Assembly (NCBI RefSeq): GCF_014836645.1
Contig: NZ_JACSQM010000006.1
Span: 1-64,000, forward strand
DNA from: Fictibacillus norfolkensis
Lineage (GTDB): Bacteria > Bacillota > Bacilli > Bacillales > Fictibacillaceae
Direction of reading: 5' to 3'
Length of the DNA: 64,000 bases
The notes beneath the pieces were generated by a model. That model saw only the letters and a program-made list of their open reading frames with translations. It did no database searches and was not told the origin of the DNA. Positions 32,380 to 42,369 of the stretch are shown here, one piece after another. Position 1 is the first letter of the stretch. Every line of letters begins with the position of its first letter. Both the position numbers and the translations under genes were made by a program.

Positions 32380-33837
32380 ATGTCGATTTTAGATAAAAAG
32401 ATCTCAGAACTGCATCAGTTATTACATACAAAAGATTTGAGTGTAACTGACATTGTCGATGCGACCTTTGACCGCATTCATCAAGTAGATGGTAAAGTAA
32501 AGGCGTTTTTAACCCTAAATGAAGAATACAGCCGCATTAAGGCTAAACAATTAGATGAAAAGCTCGTTTCCGGTGCTGATAGAGGACTGCTCTTTGGTAT
32601 GCCGATTGGAATCAAGGATAACATCGTAACAAAAGGGATTCGTACAACATGTGCGTCCCGCATTTTAGAAAACTTTGAACCGATCTATGATGCAACCGTT
32701 GTGGAACGCTTGAATCAAGCGGACACGATCACGATCGGAAAATTGAACATGGATGAATTTGCGATGGGTTCATCAAACGAGAACTCAGGGTTCCACCCAA
32801 CACATAACCCATGGGATCTTTCTTGTGTACCAGGAGGTTCATCCGGTGCGTCTGCGGCATCCGTATCAGCTGGAGAAGTTCTTTTCTCACTGGGCTCTGA
32901 TACAGGTGGCTCGATCCGTCAGCCTGCTGCTTTCTGTGGTGTTGTTGGATTGAAGCCGACGTACGGACTTGTTTCTCGTTACGGCCTAGTCGCGTTTGCG
33001 TCCTCACTCGACCAGATCGGTCCTGTAACCCGTAACGTTGAAGACAACGCATATTTGCTGCAAGCCATTGCAGGAAACGATCCGATGGATTCTACTTCTG
33101 CAAAAGTGGACATCCCAGATTACCTGGCTTCTTTTACAGGTGATGTAAAAGGACTTAAGATCGCGGTTCCAAAAGAATACTTAGGTGAAGGTGTAGAGCC
33201 TGGCGTAAAAGAGCGCGTGATGGAAGCTCTAAAAGTACTTGAAGGACTTGGAGCGACATGGGAGGAAGTATCTCTGCCGCATTCTCGTTATGCTCTTGCA
33301 ACGTACTATTTGCTGTCATCATCTGAAGCTTCTGCTAACCTTTCACGCTTTGATGGCGTTCGTTACGGACTGCGTTCAGATAACAGTGAGAACTTGATCG
33401 AGATGTACAAGCAGTCTAGAAGCGAAGGATTTGGTGAGGAAGTAAAACGCCGCATCATGCTTGGAACGTTCGCGTTAAGCTCTGGATACTACGATGCTTA
33501 TTATAAAAAAGCACAAAAAGTTCGTACGCTGATTAAAGAAGACTTTACGAACATTTTTGAAAAATACGATGTAATCATCGGGCCGACAACACCATCTGCA
33601 TCGTTTAAATGTGGATCGATGACGAAAGATCCGTTAACGATGTACATGAACGATATCTTAACAATTCCGGTTAACTTAGCGGGTGTGCCTGCTATCTCTG
33701 TACCTTGTGGGTTCTCAGATGGACTGCCGATCGGACTTCAGATCATCGGAAAGCATTTTGACGAGAGCACGATTTATCGCGTAGCGCATGCGTTTGAACA
33801 AGCAACAGATCATCACAAAGAAAAGCCGAAGCTGTAG
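32380..33837 (+). CDS. gatA: Asp-tRNA(Asn)/Glu-tRNA(Gln) amidotransferase subunit A
   Basis: GatA hydrolyses glutamine and channels ammonia to GatB. The 485-residue amidase-signature enzyme has the Ser-cisSer-Lys triad K79 ('GIKDNI'), S154 ('[11 protein letters not shown]') and S178 ('[12 protein letters not shown]'). AGGAGGAAAG precedes the ATG; gatB begins 12 bases after the stop. A glutaminyl-tRNA synthetase is usually absent in bacilli, so the enzyme would be needed for Gln-tRNA. Confidence 0.97.
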   Translation: MSILDKKISELHQLLHTKDLSVTDIVDATFDRIHQVDGKVKAFLTLNEEYSRIKAKQLDEKLVSGADRGLLFGMPIGIKDNIVTKGIRTTCASRILENFEPIYDATVVERLNQADTITIGKLNMDEFAMGSSNENSGFHPTHNPWDLSCVPGGSSGASAASVSAGEVLFSLGSDTGGSIRQPAAFCGVVGLKPTYGLVSRYGLVAFASSLDQIGPVTRNVEDNAYLLQAIAGNDPMDSTSAKVDIPDYLASFTGDVKGLKIAVPKEYLGEGVEPGVKERVMEALKVLEGLGATWEEVSLPHSRYALATYYLLSSSEASANLSRFDGVRYGLRSDNSENLIEMYKQSRSEGFGEEVKRRIMLGTFALSSGYYDAYYKKAQKVRTLIKEDFTNIFEKYDVIIGPTTPSASFKCGSMTKDPLTMYMNDILTIPVNLAGVPAISVPCGFSDGLPIGLQIIGKHFDESTIYRVAHAFEQATDHHKEKPKL

Positions 33838-33849
33838 GGGGTGCAGAAA

Positions 33850-35280
33850 ATGAGCGAATTTGAAACGATAATTGGATTAGAAGTACACGTGGAGTTAAAA
33901 ACGAACACTAAGATTTTCTGCGGCTGTTCTACAAACTTTGGTGCTCCGCCAAACACGAATGTGTGTCCGATCTGCTTAGGACATCCTGGCGTATTGCCTG
34001 TTGTGAACCATCAAGCTGTAGATTTTTCGATGCGTGCTGCACTTGCTCTTAACTGTGAAATCAATAAAGAAACAAAATTTGACCGCAAAAACTACTTTTA
34101 TCCAGACAATCCGAAAGCTTATCAAGTGTCACAGTTTGATAAGCCGATCGGTGAACACGGCTGGATTGAGATCGAAGTTGGCGGAAAGAAAAAGAAAATC
34201 GGTATTACGCGTATCCATATGGAAGAGGATGCAGGTAAGTTGACTCATACAGCAGACGGATCACTTGTCGATTTAAACCGTCAAGGAACCCCTCTTGTTG
34301 AGATCGTCTCTGAGCCAGATATTCGTACGCCTGAAGAAGCTTACGCGTATTTAGAAAAGCTTAAAGCGATCATTCAATACACGGGTGTATCTGACTGTAA
34401 GATGGAAGAAGGTTCGTTGCGCTGTGACGCGAACATCTCGATCCGTCCGGTTGGTCAAGAGAAGTTCGGAACAAAAGCAGAGCTCAAGAACTTAAACTCG
34501 TTTGCTTTTGTACAAAAAGGGTTAGAACATGAAGAAATACGCCAACGTGAAGTGGTTTCAGCGGGAGGAGAGATTCTTCAAGAGACTCGTCGTTATGATG
34601 AAGCGACGAAAACGACGATCCTGATGCGTGTAAAAGAAGGATCTGACGATTATCGTTACTTCCCAGAGCCTGACCTCGTATCCATTTTTATCGATGAAGA
34701 GTGGATGGATCGTGTAAAATCAGACATTCCGGAGCTTCCGGATGCTCGTCAAAAGCGTTATGTTGGTGACTTCGGATTACCTGAATATGATGCGAAAGTA
34801 TTAACGATGACAAAAGAGATGGCTGATTTCTTCGAAGCAACGATCACAGCTGGCGCAGATGCGAAGCAAGCATCCAACTGGATCATGGGTGAAGTAAGTG
34901 CGTACTTAAATAACGAAAATAAGGAGCTTCACCAGACTGCTCTAACTGCTGAAGGTCTTGCTGGCATGATCAAGCTAATCGCTGACGGAACGATCTCTAA
35001 CAAGATCGCGAAGACGGTCTTCAAAGAGTTGATCGAGAACGGTGGCGACGCAGAGAAAATCGTAAAAGAAAAAGGTCTCGTGCAGATCTCAGACGAAGGA
35101 GCAATCCGAGAAATCGTCGTGAAGATCCTCGATGCGAACGAGCAATCTGTTGCGGATTATAAAGACGGAAAAGAAAAAGCAGTCGGATTCCTTGTTGGAC
35201 AAGTGATGAAAGAAACAAAAGGGAAAGCAAACCCTCCACTTGTGAACAAGTTGATTGTTGAAGAGCTTAAAAAAAGATAA
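33850..35280 (+). CDS. gatB: Asp-tRNA(Asn)/Glu-tRNA(Gln) amidotransferase subunit B
   Basis: GatB binds the mischarged tRNA, phosphorylates it with ATP and amidates it. The 476-residue protein starts '[15 protein letters not shown]' and has the zinc-binding cysteines '[11 protein letters not shown]' and '[11 protein letters not shown]', followed by a C-terminal YqeY-like tail domain. ATG 33850 follows AGGGGGTG; the GTG at 33841 is too close to the site. A GC-rich dispersed repeat, not a clear terminator, follows before the shared terminator at 35474. Confidence 0.97.
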   Translation: MSEFETIIGLEVHVELKTNTKIFCGCSTNFGAPPNTNVCPICLGHPGVLPVVNHQAVDFSMRAALALNCEINKETKFDRKNYFYPDNPKAYQVSQFDKPIGEHGWIEIEVGGKKKKIGITRIHMEEDAGKLTHTADGSLVDLNRQGTPLVEIVSEPDIRTPEEAYAYLEKLKAIIQYTGVSDCKMEEGSLRCDANISIRPVGQEKFGTKAELKNLNSFAFVQKGLEHEEIRQREVVSAGGEILQETRRYDEATKTTILMRVKEGSDDYRYFPEPDLVSIFIDEEWMDRVKSDIPELPDARQKRYVGDFGLPEYDAKVLTMTKEMADFFEATITAGADAKQASNWIMGEVSAYLNNENKELHQTALTAEGLAGMIKLIADGTISNKIAKTVFKELIENGGDAEKIVKEKGLVQISDEGAIREIVVKILDANEQSVADYKDGKEKAVGFLVGQVMKETKGKANPPLVNKLIVEELKKR

Positions 35281-35320
35281 ATAAGACTTGTTTTGGTTTG
35301 CTCAGTTGATTATGAGCGTG

Positions 35321-35450
35321 GTTGGTTTCCGTTCCAGGTACTCGCTTTCCGCGGGGCAGGCGGTGAGCCACATTCGTACGTTTCACGTATAAGTGTCTCA
35401 CCCGCCCGCCTGTCCCGCAGGAGTCTCGCACCTTACACTTCAATCAACTT
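35321..35450 (+). repeat. Dispersed GC-rich repeat, copy 3
   Basis: It runs from GTTGGTTTCCGTTCCAGG through CTCGCTTTCCGCGGGGC, GGTGAGCCAC, GTGTCTCACC and CCCGCAGGAGTCTCGCA to CACTTCAATCAACTT. It is a full copy in the same orientation as those at 41.1 and 46.8 kb. It marks the point where an atoE-type gene interrupts the gatB-tetR order known from B. subtilis. Confidence 0.8.
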
Positions 35451-35473
35451 GCAACGAAGAAAGTCTAAAACAA

Positions 35474-35508
35474 AAAAATCCTCCTGTTACTACGGGAGGA
35501 TTTTTTTC
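35474..35508. terminator. Bidirectional terminator between gatB and atoE
   Basis: AAATCCTCC and GGAGGATTT flank TGTTACTACG, with an A run on the left and a T run on the right, so it can serve gatCAB on the plus strand and the AtoE gene on the minus strand. Confidence 0.9.
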
Positions 35509-35509
35509 T

Positions 35510-36880
35510 TTAATACAAAAAGAGCATGAGTACACTTGTAACTATACCGACCCATATACAAAGGATAAAACAATATCCCATAATGTCTTTTATCTTCAAA
35601 CCGAGTACTCCTAAAAGAGGGAGGGCCCAAAATGGTTGAATTAAATTTGTCCATGCATCTCCCCAGCCAACAGCCATTGCAATTGTAGCAGGGTCTACGC
35701 CTAGTTTTAGACCAGCAGGAACTTGGAGAGGACCTTGAAGGGCCCATTGACCACCACCAGAAGGAGCAAGTAAGTTTACTAATCCAGCTGACCAATATGT
35801 GAAAATATCAAAAGTATCTTTAGACGCTATGGATGACATCCATTCAATTATACCCGCTCCTAAACCTGAACTTCCTAGCACAGCAATTATCCCTGCATAA
35901 AATGGAAACTGGAGAATGATTGGCGAGATTGATTGAGTGGCTTCTTTAAATCCTCTTGCGAAATTATTTAAAGAACCATGCAACAGTAAACCGAGTGATA
36001 AAAAGAAAATGTTAATAATATTTAAGTCAAGGCTGCGATCATTACTAAATTCGTAGACACAATAGATTATGCCAATAGCGCCAAGGATAATACCGAGAAG
36101 AGGTGTCCATTCAAGTTTCTCTGCAAATGTTAAGTTTTCTTTGGAGGGCTTATCAATCTTTTCTTTTGTAAATTGATTTGGATTAAGACTTATAATGTTT
36201 TTCTTAGGGGCTATGAGTACGATAATAATAGGTATTGTGATTAGAAGTGAAAGAAAAATAATGATGGTAGATGCACTGAAAATTGTTTCAGAGGTTGGTA
36301 TAACCCCCATAACATCAGCAAGAAAATGATCTTCTGTTGCTATTGTTAAACCTATTGAACTGGAAAGACCGGCGCTATATAGAGCAGTAGGAGCATAGGC
36401 TGCAGCTACTAAAAGAGGAAAATGAGCTTTAGGATTCTTTAAAGCAACTTCTTTAGCCATAATAGCACCAACAACCACAGCTAATCCCCAGTTTATATAA
36501 TAGGCAAGTGCACTAATCAAAAATGTTAAAATATAGGCCTTTTGTGGGGAGTTTGCTAACTTAGCAATTGATTGTAAAGCTCTATTCATAAAAGGAACAC
36601 TTGCTAGAGTCATGCCAGTAACCATTAATAAAACCATTTGCATGGTAAACGCTAAATAAGTCCAAAATCCATCTCCCCAAGATTTAATAATTTCTTGGGG
36701 TTTAGTAGGGTTCATAAAAAAGGCAATAATGAATACGAACAAAGTAAGTAATACCGCAATAACAAAAGCGTCAGGTACATACTTGTGAGACCAAGTAGAT
36801 AAATAGCTAGCACTTTTAGTAAGAAGTGTTTCGCCTTTCTGAGGATTTTCTTTCTTAAAATTGAGCTCAGTATTATTCAT
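35510..36880 (-). CDS. AtoE/TIGR00366 short-chain fatty acid transporter
   Basis: A 456-residue membrane protein with about 12 hydrophobic segments, related to E. coli AtoE. Typical segments are 'MVLLMVTGMTLASVPFMNRA', 'YYINWGLAVVVGAIMAKEVA', 'YSAGLSSSIGLTIA' and 'LAPSGGGQWALQGP'. It is predicted to import short-chain fatty acids such as butyrate or acetoacetate. The reading frame looks more AT-rich than its neighbours, and the gene lies between repeat copy 3 and the tetR gene, where B. subtilis has nothing similar, so it may have been acquired or translocated. Confidence 0.87.
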   Translation of the reverse strand: MNNTELNFKKENPQKGETLLTKSASYLSTWSHKYVPDAFVIAVLLTLFVFIIAFFMNPTKPQEIIKSWGDGFWTYLAFTMQMVLLMVTGMTLASVPFMNRALQSIAKLANSPQKAYILTFLISALAYYINWGLAVVVGAIMAKEVALKNPKAHFPLLVAAAYAPTALYSAGLSSSIGLTIATEDHFLADVMGVIPTSETIFSASTIIIFLSLLITIPIIIVLIAPKKNIISLNPNQFTKEKIDKPSKENLTFAEKLEWTPLLGIILGAIGIIYCVYEFSNDRSLDLNIINIFFLSLGLLLHGSLNNFARGFKEATQSISPIILQFPFYAGIIAVLGSSGLGAGIIEWMSSIASKDTFDIFTYWSAGLVNLLAPSGGGQWALQGPLQVPAGLKLGVDPATIAMAVGWGDAWTNLIQPFWALPLLGVLGLKIKDIMGYCFILCIWVGIVTSVLMLFLY

Positions 36881-37007
36881 AATCAGTAGTCTCCTTCCTA
36901 TTTTATGTATATACTTCTTCTTTTTACAAAATTAACCTTTTAAAAATAAAAAATCGTAGCGTAATTGCTACGATTCAAAATTATAATAAATTAATTTGAA
37001 ACTTATG

Positions 37008-37841
37008 CTATAGATCCAAACAATCCTGAATCAAATAACCAATCTGCTTACATGCTGGATGATTATTCAGGTTTAAGATCAAGCCTTTTACAATAGCAGG
37101 GCTGAGATTCGGTTCTATTATCTGCTGTTTCAGAAGATTCAATGATTCTTTTAACGTGGAATCATCCACTTCCTCTATCTTTTGCTCCATCATTTCTAAC
37201 AGCTGATCCTTAGTGACATGAACATGAAAAGGCTCATTAATTGTATGGTAAAGCTCTTCTGTAATAAACGTCGTCTCTGAATGCTCCGCAAGCAGTGCTG
37301 TTTTCTCTGCAAGTGAGCGACTCAATGTATGAAGATCCAGTGGAACGTCAAAGAACAGGATCAGGTGTGAATATGTATGAATAAAGCCCTTAACACAATA
37401 AATTAAATCATAACGAGTCTGTGAGATTTCTTCCCCATATATGCGATCTAACATACCTAAAATGATATTATCAATGAGTTTATCGTATTGATGTATTTTT
37501 GAGATAAGCTCTTCGTTTAAGGTTTTTGACTGTTCTTTAATAAAGATCTTGGCAAAATCAGAATGTTTTTGAAATGAATGAAACGCAGCTTGGTAGAATT
37601 CGTATAAAAGATCAGCATCTTTTTCGTGATTTTTGACTACTTGGTCAATATCTGAGATGAGACTAAGCATAAAGTGGTCGATCAGACCGTTGATCAATTC
37701 GTCTTTTGATTTAAAAGATAAATAGAATGCACCTTTCGAGATACCTGCGTGTTCTGTGATCTGTTGTACAGATGTGGCGTCAAACCCTTGCTGCGCAAAA
37801 AGTTCTAAGGCACTTTCCATAATTAATTGTTTCTTACTCAT
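37008..37841 (-). CDS. yerO: TetR family regulator (YerO-like), probable repressor of swrC
   Basis: A 277-residue regulator with the TetR helix-turn-helix 'TSVQQITEHAGISKGAFYLS' (about 25-44) and a long C-terminal ligand domain. It is divergent from swrC with a 93-base gap, as yerO and yerP are in B. subtilis. ATG 37841 follows TAGGAG; the frame is open upstream but without a site. A palindrome between the -35 and -10 of swrC is its likely operator. The ligand is unknown; efflux substrates are expected. Confidence 0.9.
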   Translation of the reverse strand: MSKKQLIMESALELFAQQGFDATSVQQITEHAGISKGAFYLSFKSKDELINGLIDHFMLSLISDIDQVVKNHEKDADLLYEFYQAAFHSFQKHSDFAKIFIKEQSKTLNEELISKIHQYDKLIDNIILGMLDRIYGEEISQTRYDLIYCVKGFIHTYSHLILFFDVPLDLHTLSRSLAEKTALLAEHSETTFITEELYHTINEPFHVHVTKDQLLEMMEQKIEEVDDSTLKESLNLLKQQIIEPNLSPAIVKGLILNLNNHPACKQIGYLIQDCLDL

Positions 37842-37863
37842 TGTATCGCTCCTAAGTAATTCA

Positions 37864-37892
37864 TTGACAAATGACCAATCAGTCATTAGTAT
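37864..37892 (+). promoter_or_regulatory. swrC promoter with TetR operator in the spacer
   Basis: TTGACA (37864-37869) and TAGTAT (37887-37892) are 17 bases apart. The palindrome AATGACCAATCAGTCATT (37870-37887) fills the spacer exactly and has the ATGAC-N6-GTCAT layout common for TetR-type operators. Confidence 0.8.
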
Positions 37893-37934
37893 AAATAATT
37901 GAGTTGGATAAGTCAATTAGGGGTTGGTGGATGA

Positions 37935-40900
37935 ATGAAAGGTTTAGTTAATTTTGTCTTGATGAATAAATTAGCTGTATGGCTGCTTACCATTATTATA
38001 ACAGTCTCAGGTATCTATTCAGGGACACGAATGAATATGGAAACGATTCCGGATGTTTCGATTCCTTACTTGATGGTGATGGACGTTTATCCTGGAGCTA
38101 CTCCAGAGAAAGTAATGGAAGATGTGTCGATGCCGATCGAGAAAGCGGTAGAAGGACTTGAGGATGTTAAAGCCGTTTATTCAAATTCTTATTCGAACAT
38201 GTCTAATCTCCAAGTGGAGTACGAATACGGGATAGACATGGACGAGGCAAAACGTGAGCTCCAATCTGCACTGGATGCAGTTGAATTGCCAGAAACAGCT
38301 GAGGAGCCAACTGTAACAGCGATCAGCATGAATATGATGCCAGTTGCTGCACTAAGTGTAAGTAGTACGAAAGAGGATATCGTTGAATTAACATCAACGG
38401 TTGAAGAAATTATTCTTCCTAAGATTGAGAAAATTGATGGTGTGGCATCCGCAAAGATTACGGGTCAGCATATCGAAGAGGTAGATCTTACATATAAAAA
38501 AGATAAGCTGAAACAGTATGAACTAACAGAAGATAAAGTAAAAGAAATGGTTCAAGCAAGCAACATGGCTGTTTCATTAGGACTGTATGAGTTTGAAAAA
38601 GGGGAAGAAGCAGTTGCCGTTGATGGAAAGTTCATGACTTCAGATGAACTGAAGAACATGATGATTCCGGTAACACCATCTGCAACAAACCCAACACCGT
38701 TTGTAAAGCTTAGTGAGATCGCTGATATCAAAACGGTAGGTAAAGTGGAATCCGTCTCAAGAACAAACGGAGATGAAGCGATCGCTGTTCAAATCGTGAA
38801 AGAGCAGGAAGCTAACACGGTTGATGTCGTGAATGGTGTTAAAGAGCTGATAAAAGAAGAAAAATCAAAAGTAGATGGTCTTGTCATTGATGTGTCACTC
38901 GACCAAGGAAAGCCGATAGAAGATTCAGTAGCAACCATGATTGAAAAAGCATTATTTGGCGGATTGATTGCCGTACTGATCATTCTTTTATTCTTGCGTG
39001 ATTTTAAATCGACGATCATTTCAATCATCTCTATCCCAGTTTCAATCTTCATGGCGTTATTGGTCCTTAACTGGATGGATATCACACTGAACATTATGAC
39101 ACTAGGTGCGATTACGGTTGCGATTGGTCGTGTAATCGATGACTCTATCGTTGTCGTAGAAAATATATATCGACGTTTGCATTTGAAAGAAGAAAAATTG
39201 AACGGACGTGCGTTAATAAGAGAAGCGACGATTGAGATGTTCAAACCGATCCTTTCTTCTACACTCGTAACGGTTGCGGTGTTCGCTCCGCTTATCTTTG
39301 TGGGTGGTATGGTAGGCGAACTGTTTGCGCCTTTCGCGTTGACGATGACATTTGCGCTGGGTGCATCATTAATTGTTGCCATAACAATCGTTCCAGCATT
39401 ATCACACTTTTTGTTTAAAAAGAAGCTGTATAGCGAAAAGACAGAAAGCAGCCATAAGGAAACTGGTAAATTAGCAAAATGGTATAAAGGGATTCTTAAT
39501 AAATCTCTTAATCATAAAATTATTACTTCTATCTTGGCCGTCCTTTTACTTGCAGGTAGTTTAGCATTAACGCCTATTATCGGTTTCAGTTTCATGGGCA
39601 GTGAAGAAGACAAAGTTATGTATTTAACATATACACCGAAAGCTGGAGAGCTTAAAGAAGAAACATTGAAAAACGTTGAAGCATTAGAAGAAAAGATGTT
39701 AAAACGTGATTATATCGATATCGTTCAAATTTCTGTTTCAGATAACGCAGATCCGATGATGGCTATGGCCGGTGGAGGAGAAGGCGGGGCACTCATGTAC
39801 CTCATCTTTGATCCAGAAATGGAGAACTTCCCAGAAGTGCGAGATGAAATAGAAGACTATGTCGCTGACCTTGGTCAATCAGGCGAATGGAAGAGTCAGA
39901 ACTTCGCTGCGCCAACAGGAGCTGAAAATGAAGTCAGCTATACGTTCTACAGTGAAGATCTGAATAAACTCAATAAAGCGGTGAAGATGGCAGAAGAAGC
40001 CATGAAGAAGAACGATCAGTTAGAGGATGTTACTTCAAGCGCGAAGGATGCGTTCGTCGAGCATACGTTTAACGTCGATCAAAATGAGATTCTAAAATAT
40101 GGACTAACAACAGGTCAGATCGTGATGATGCTGAATCCGATGAAAGCGGACCAAGTCTTAACGACGATTGAAAAAGACGGAGATACACTAGACGTTATCG
40201 TTCAGCAGGAGCAAACGAAACAACCTAAATCCGTTGATGATATTTTAGCAAGACAGGTACCAACAGCTCTAGGCACGACAATGCCGTTATCTGAGCTTGT
40301 TACGGTTGAAAAAGGAACAACACTGAATACCCTTGCCCGAAGTAAAGGGGAGTATTATGCTACCGTCTCTGGTAAGGCAATTGGCGATGATATGTCAAAA
40401 GCAACTTCGGAAGTCCAAAAAGACATCGATAAACTGGATATGCCAAAAGGAGTTACAGTTGGAGTGGCGGGTGTTCAGGCTGATATGAACGAAACCTTTA
40501 CACAGCTTGGAGCGGCAATGCTTGCGGCAATCGCGATCGTGTATTTCATACTTGTCGTAACATTCCGTGAAGGTGTCGCACCGTTTGCGATCCTGTTCTC
40601 ACTTCCATTTGCTGTGATTGGTTCATTTGTAGGTCTATTGATTGCAGATGAGACCATCTCCGTATCGGTTATGATGGGGCTGTTGATGTTGATCGGTATC
40701 GTTGTAACGAATGCCATCGTACTCGTAGACCGAATCATTCATATGGAACGTGAAGGAATGAGTATGCGTGATGCGATTCTAGAAGCTGGTGCTACACGTC
40801 TTCGTCCGATCCTGATGACAGCTATCGCAACGATCGGAGCATTGATTCCGTTGGCAGTCGGCTCAGGTGGTGGCGGGCTGATCTCTAAAGGTCTTGGCGT

Positions 40901-41018
40901 TACGGTAATCGGTGGTTTAGCGAGTTCTACACTATTGACACTGATCATCGTGCCGATCGTGTATGAAGTCCTCTCCAAAATCTTTAAAAAGAATCGTAAA
41001 GAAGTAGAAGAGAATTAA
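37935..41018 (+). CDS. swrC: RND efflux transporter SwrC
   Basis: A 1027-residue resistance-nodulation-division permease, close to B. subtilis SwrC (YerP), which gives self-resistance to surfactin and acriflavine. It has the duplicated layout: membrane segment 1 at about 12-30, a large extracytoplasmic loop, six helices (about 340-490) containing the proton-relay 'GRVIDDSIVVVENIY', then the second loop and helix bundle ('LIGIVVTNAIVLVDRI'). No membrane fusion protein gene is adjacent, normal for Gram-positive RND pumps. A terminator follows. Confidence 0.94.
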   Translation: MKGLVNFVLMNKLAVWLLTIIITVSGIYSGTRMNMETIPDVSIPYLMVMDVYPGATPEKVMEDVSMPIEKAVEGLEDVKAVYSNSYSNMSNLQVEYEYGIDMDEAKRELQSALDAVELPETAEEPTVTAISMNMMPVAALSVSSTKEDIVELTSTVEEIILPKIEKIDGVASAKITGQHIEEVDLTYKKDKLKQYELTEDKVKEMVQASNMAVSLGLYEFEKGEEAVAVDGKFMTSDELKNMMIPVTPSATNPTPFVKLSEIADIKTVGKVESVSRTNGDEAIAVQIVKEQEANTVDVVNGVKELIKEEKSKVDGLVIDVSLDQGKPIEDSVATMIEKALFGGLIAVLIILLFLRDFKSTIISIISIPVSIFMALLVLNWMDITLNIMTLGAITVAIGRVIDDSIVVVENIYRRLHLKEEKLNGRALIREATIEMFKPILSSTLVTVAVFAPLIFVGGMVGELFAPFALTMTFALGASLIVAITIVPALSHFLFKKKLYSEKTESSHKETGKLAKWYKGILNKSLNHKIITSILAVLLLAGSLALTPIIGFSFMGSEEDKVMYLTYTPKAGELKEETLKNVEALEEKMLKRDYIDIVQISVSDNADPMMAMAGGGEGGALMYLIFDPEMENFPEVRDEIEDYVADLGQSGEWKSQNFAAPTGAENEVSYTFYSEDLNKLNKAVKMAEEAMKKNDQLEDVTSSAKDAFVEHTFNVDQNEILKYGLTTGQIVMMLNPMKADQVLTTIEKDGDTLDVIVQQEQTKQPKSVDDILARQVPTALGTTMPLSELVTVEKGTTLNTLARSKGEYYATVSGKAIGDDMSKATSEVQKDIDKLDMPKGVTVGVAGVQADMNETFTQLGAAMLAAIAIVYFILVVTFREGVAPFAILFSLPFAVIGSFVGLLIADETISVSVMMGLLMLIGIVVTNAIVLVDRIIHMEREGMSMRDAILEAGATRLRPILMTAIATIGALIPLAVGSGGGGLISKGLGVTVIGGLASSTLLTLIIVPIVYEVLSKIFKKNRKEVEEN

Positions 41019-41023
41019 GAAGA

Positions 41024-41066
41024 AAGCCCTGCATAGTGATGTTGAGTCACTTGCAGGGCTTTTTTA
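41024..41066 (+). terminator. Intrinsic terminator after swrC
   Basis: AAGCCCTGCA and TGCAGGGCTT form a 10-bp stem, extended by GTGAT/GTCAC, with six T at the end. Confidence 0.93.
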
Positions 41067-41104
41067 TTTGGCTGTTGTCTTACCCTTTGTTGCTTTTGGA
41101 AGTA

Positions 41105-41290
41105 GTTGATTTCCGTTCCAGATGCTCGCTTTCCGGGGGGCGTGCGGTGAGCCACCTCGACGCAATGCGTCCTTAGTTGTCTCACCTGTCCCGCTGATCC
41201 CCCAGGAGTCTCCCATCTTACACTTCAATCAAGAGTCAAAGAAGTAAATACTAAAAATTAAAAAGCAACAATCTTTTAGAAAACAGTCGT
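41105..41290 (+). repeat. Dispersed GC-rich repeat, copy 4 with extended flank
   Basis: The core runs from GTTGATTTCCGTTCCAG to CACTTCAATCAA (41105-41233). The following ~55 bases (CAAAGAAGTAAATA...CAACAATCTTTTAGAAAACAGTC) resemble the bases after copy 5, so the repeated unit is longer than its GC-rich core. It is in direct orientation to copy 5, on the other side of an insertion relative to B. subtilis. Confidence 0.8.
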
Positions 41291-41316
41291 TTATTTAAAG
41301 CGGATTACTTATTGCA

Positions 41317-42279
41317 TCAACTACTTCCGCATCCACTGCCACAACTGCTTCCACAGCTGCTCCCGCTATCACTGCTGCAGCTGCTGTCATGTCCGCCATT
41401 GTCGTCACGGTGGTTTCCACATGCGCTTCCGCAAGCGGTTGTGTTACCAGAATTATAGTTTGTTGCAGGATTTAACTTCGCCATATACATATCATATTCA
41501 TCAAAATGATGATAGGAATAATAAAGCATCGCGCCGGCTAAGATCGGTGCGCTATCAATTGAATTCGGTGATAGCTTTAACCCCTTGTATGGATCCTTAT
41601 CATTCGATATTCGGTTCAAATCTACTTTGATTTTTGTTAGTAAAGCGTGAACGGTCTCTTTATCAGCATTCGGTCTAAAGTATCGGTTTCCGAGTTCTTC
41701 TGTTGAAAGAGTTTGAAGCTCATGTAAAAGACCTTGATGTAACGGATTTTGAAAAAATGTACCCCAAGCAATAGGTGTAAAATCGGTAAAGGTGAAAAGG
41801 TTGGAATACAAAAGATCAAACCAAGCTCTCCCGTGCGGATCGGGTTCTACAACATCATTCGGAGCATGATGAATGTGCTCACCGCATAGTTCAGCAGAAA
41901 ACTTTTCGTACTCCTTCGTATACATCAGCATCTCGTGCCAGATCTCATCCACCTTTTTACTGAACATCGGTACATTATTTAAGAGTGAACACATGATAAA
42001 GAAGCGTTGAAGCTCATAATATACAACCTCAAAGTACGCATCTGTTGCCTTCGGGTGTTCTGAAAGATATCTGCGTTTGATTTTTTCTTTGAACTCACGA
42101 GGGAGAGCTTTCTCCATGTTTCTTACACTTTTTTGTAAATGCAAGTCTTCACGAATCCCCAAGTTCGGTGGCAGTTCAGTTTTTTCTGCCACCTTTTGAT
42201 AGTTCGGTTTAGTCGTGTATTTAATAACAAGGGGAGCAATTACAGCAATCGCAAAAAATAATAAAAATAGTTCAAACAT
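41317..42279 (-). CDS. Membrane-anchored GRDP-like protein with Cys/Gly/Ser tail
   Basis: A 320-residue protein with one N-terminal membrane segment (about 3-20), a soluble middle part and a C-terminal tail of ~40 residues rich in Ser, Gly and Cys (CGSAC, DSSCSSDSGSSCGSSCGSGC). The segment 'VDEIWHEMLMYTKEYEKF' followed by 'CGEHIHHAP' matches the conserved His pattern (WHxxLxxTxxY...HHxP) of glycine-rich-domain (GRDP-like) proteins known from plants, fungi and some bacteria. Function is unknown; metal or heme binding by the His/Cys clusters is only a guess. It lies in the segment inserted between swrC and dgkB. Confidence 0.6.
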   Translation of the reverse strand: MFELFLLFFAIAVIAPLVIKYTTKPNYQKVAEKTELPPNLGIREDLHLQKSVRNMEKALPREFKEKIKRRYLSEHPKATDAYFEVVYYELQRFFIMCSLLNNVPMFSKKVDEIWHEMLMYTKEYEKFSAELCGEHIHHAPNDVVEPDPHGRAWFDLLYSNLFTFTDFTPIAWGTFFQNPLHQGLLHELQTLSTEELGNRYFRPNADKETVHALLTKIKVDLNRISNDKDPYKGLKLSPNSIDSAPILAGAMLYYSYHHFDEYDMYMAKLNPATNYNSGNTTACGSACGNHRDDNGGHDSSCSSDSGSSCGSSCGSGCGSS

Positions 42280-42369
42280 CGATGGCGCCTCCTTTTACGT
42301 CTCCTGCCAAATAGCTATATTCTAGTTCTCTACTTTAATGATAATATAAGATGAATTCATTGTAAAAAA

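Noticed and set aside
38789..39382. 197-codon frame antisense to swrC
   Set aside because: It is a shadow of the codon bias of swrC. It has no homology, no ribosome binding site, and low-complexity Ser/Thr/Ile composition.
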